Source of the DNA: an uncultured Ruminococcus sp. | GTDB taxonomy: Bacteria; Bacillota; Clostridia; Oscillospirales; Ruminococcaceae | Assembly: GCA_947178195.1 (NCBI GenBank) | Contig: CAMWXM010000012.1 | Coordinates: forward strand, 1-22,643 | Length of the DNA: 22,643 bases | Direction: 5' to 3' | Shown: piece after piece, positions 22,312 through 22,643 of the stretch | Position numbering within the stretch: the first letter of the stretch is position 1 | How the letters are laid out: each line of letters opens with the position of its first letter | The notes under the pieces: model-generated | The model's database searches: none | What the model saw: only the letters and a program-made list of their open reading frames with translations | What the model was told of the DNA's origin: nothing | Translations under genes and position numbers: made by a program

Positions 22312-22643
22312 TTAAAGTCCCCAGATATCCTTAGCATATTCCGTAACAGCTCTGTCAGCAGAGAATATACCTGCACCGGCAATGTTGTTAAGCGACATTT
22401 TTGCCCACTTTGTCTTATCATTATAACATTCAGTAATATATTTTTGAGCATTTCTGTAGGAATCAAAATCAGCAAGAACCATATAAGGGTCTGAATCCTT
22501 CAAGGAGTTTGCAACCTCGTTAAAGCTGCAGCCGTTAATACCATGATACATTCTGTCGATACAGCTTTTGATAACATGGTTTGAATCATAATATTTACCC
22601 GGATTATATCCTTGTCTTTTAAGATTATTTACTTCATCTGTTT
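22312..22643 (-). CDS. glgP: Glycogen/maltodextrin phosphorylase, C-terminal part
   Basis: Only the last 109 residues are in the window; the gene continues beyond the right edge. They match the C-terminal helices of GT35 phosphorylases: 'GYNPGKYYDSNHVIKSCIDR', 'PYMVLADFDSYRNAQKYI', 'WAKMSLNNIAGAGIFSADR' and the final 'YAKDIWGL'. The family releases glucose-1-phosphate from alpha-1,4-glucan ends using PLP; the catalytic and PLP residues lie upstream, out of view. The next gene on the strand is a GH13 hydrolase, so the two probably share alpha-glucan catabolism. Whether the preferred substrate is glycogen or maltodextrin cannot be told from this end. Confidence 0.92.
   Translation of the reverse strand, partial: TDEVNNLKRQGYNPGKYYDSNHVIKSCIDRMYHGINGCSFNEVANSLKDSDPYMVLADFDSYRNAQKYITECYNDKTKWAKMSLNNIAGAGIFSADRAVTEYAKDIWGL

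Overview
This AT-rich, mostly collinear chromosomal segment looks like a low-GC anaerobic Firmicute of the Oscillospiraceae, probably a Ruminococcus-like gut bacterium. The assignment is inferred from the protein set: clostridial-type SerC and ACT-containing SerA, a MetH whose reactivation domain is a separate gene, a YtrA-type GntR/ABC unit, cytoplasmic GH13 amylase beside glycogen phosphorylase, and lipoproteins with 'D-x-N-x-D-D-I-P-E-L' repeats. Promoters are classic sigma-A boxes, ribosome binding sites are strong GGAGG types, and no CRISPR, rRNA or tRNA was seen.

Layout. 1-52: terminator of an upstream gene. 146-1986 (+): an unrecognised charged protein and a PfkB-family sugar-phosphate kinase, probably cotranscribed. 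1987-2263: two hairpin elements, then a very good promoter. 2264-4537 (+): serC-serA, the first two steps of serine synthesis. 4689-6124 (+): consensus promoter, a four-helix membrane protein, PspA, and a 51-residue single-helix membrane protein, together an envelope-stress operon. 6203-6247: palindromic repeat. 6279-8745 (+): two tandem duplicated lipoproteins.

9007-10844 (-): GntR regulator, ABC ATPase and ABC permease, with a perfect palindromic operator over the promoter. 10923-11216 (+): a 5'-truncated coding remnant of unknown origin. 11353-13681 (-): secD-secF, the Sec translocon accessory motor, with a promoter, a leader of about 195 nt and a possible 35-codon upstream ORF. 13939-15375 (-): purB, divergent from ung (15549-16220, +).

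16301-20188 (+): metF, a stand-alone cobalamin-dependent methionine synthase activation-domain protein, and metH. Their coding regions overlap, so this is a translationally coupled unit for methyl transfer from methylene-THF to homocysteine. A second copy of the palindromic repeat and a bidirectional terminator follow. 20322-22643 (-): a GH13 alpha-glucan hydrolase and the 3' end of glycogen phosphorylase, both for alpha-glucan breakdown, separated by a terminator.

The items most worth following up are the short upstream ORF in the secD leader, the hairpin between the metF Shine-Dalgarno and its start codon, the mosaic tandem lipoproteins, the unlisted small membrane protein after pspA, the two dispersed palindromic repeats and MITE-like element, and the orphan coding fragment at 10923-11216. 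None of these proves a new system; each is stated with its limits.
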